Assembly (NCBI GenBank): GCA_021847105.1
Contig: JAJZUT010000025.1
Location: 1-43,819, forward strand
Source of the DNA: Pseudomonadota bacterium
Lineage (GTDB): Bacteria > Pseudomonadota > Gammaproteobacteria > Steroidobacterales > Steroidobacteraceae
DNA length: 43,819 bases
Direction: 5' to 3'
The position numbers were made by a program, and so were the translations under genes. The notes beneath the pieces are model-generated. The model ran no database searches, was not told where the DNA came from, and saw nothing but the letters and a program-made list of their open reading frames with translations. Shown here piece by piece: positions 43,678-43,819 of the stretch; position 1 is the first letter of the stretch; each line of letters begins with the position of its first letter.

Positions 43678-43819
43678 ATGAGCACACGCCGAGAGCTTGC
43701 CAACGCCATACGCGCTCTGTCGATGGACGCCGTCCAGCAGGCCAATTCCGGTCACCCGGGCATGCCGCTTGGGATGGCGGACATTGCCCAGGCGCTGTGG
43801 GGTGATTTTCTCAAGCACA
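43678..43819 (+). CDS. tktA: Transketolase, N-terminal part (runs off window)
   Basis: Thiamine-diphosphate enzyme of the pentose phosphate pathway (and Calvin cycle where present). Only 47 codons are inside the window: MSTRRELANAIRALSMDAVQ followed by SGHPGMPLGMADIAQ, which matches the transketolase N-terminus with its conserved catalytic-pocket histidine in SGHPG. An AAAGGA site (43668-43673) lies four bases before the ATG. Completeness cannot be judged. Confidence 0.93.
   Translation, partial: MSTRRELANAIRALSMDAVQQANSGHPGMPLGMADIAQALWGDFLKH

Overview
The window looks like chromosomal DNA of a GC-rich gammaproteobacterium, most like the Xanthomonadales / Nevskiales / Steroidobacterales side of the class. 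The reasons are the order aroQ-accB-accC-prmA-dusB-fis-purH-purD, the cutA-dsbD pair beside groESL, a full-length two-domain glnE, a Fis protein, LPS core genes (waaA, kdkA), and groESL carrying a CIRCE operator. This placement is inference from gene content and order. No rRNA, tRNA, CRISPR array or prophage was seen.

Layout. Positions 1-1214 are decayed accessory DNA: the first codons of an IS3-type transposase OrfA running off the left edge, about 590 bases without a convincing gene, and the C-terminal remnant of a TpsB-type (ShlB/FhaC) outer-membrane transporter. Positions 1264-9814 (minus strand) form a tightly packed housekeeping series: aroQ, accB, accC, prmA, a DUF3426 zinc-ribbon membrane protein, dusB, fis, purH and purD. 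Positions 9917-12818 (minus) are cutA-dsbD-tlpA-like, joined by 4-base overlaps. Positions 13025-14969 are groES-groEL, with a promoter overlapped by a CIRCE inverted repeat and two downstream hairpins. glnE and a small CHCC zinc-finger gene follow. Positions 18392-21890 hold LPS core genes: waaA and kdkA (minus), divergent from a family 9 glycosyltransferase and a DUF6165 gene (plus). Then come tolC with a PCMT-like methyltransferase (minus), a PAS-GGDEF-EAL c-di-GMP protein preceded by an in-frame 17-codon leader ORF, and msrB.

Positions 27378-31978 centre on pyrophosphate metabolism. A PPi-dependent phosphofructokinase and a proton-pumping pyrophosphatase of the K+-independent type lie in tandem, next to an adenylate kinase whose lid carries an unusual Cys3-Thr set. 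rnd, mpl and a CPBP intramembrane protease follow. Positions 35541-42549 are a glycan region: a small HTH-like protein, a sugar O-methyltransferase-like protein, GT4, GT9 and GT4 glycosyltransferases, and a convergent Wzi-type outer-membrane barrel. The window ends with a CpdA-like phosphodiesterase and the first 47 codons of transketolase.

Most of the window is conserved core genome. The less ordinary points are the PPi gene pair, the leader ORF abutting the c-di-GMP gene, the glycan locus, the PCMT-like protein lacking the expected active-site serine, the hybrid adenylate kinase lid, several strong unassigned palindromes, and the IS/TpsB scar at the left edge. I did not find a clearly new multi-gene system.
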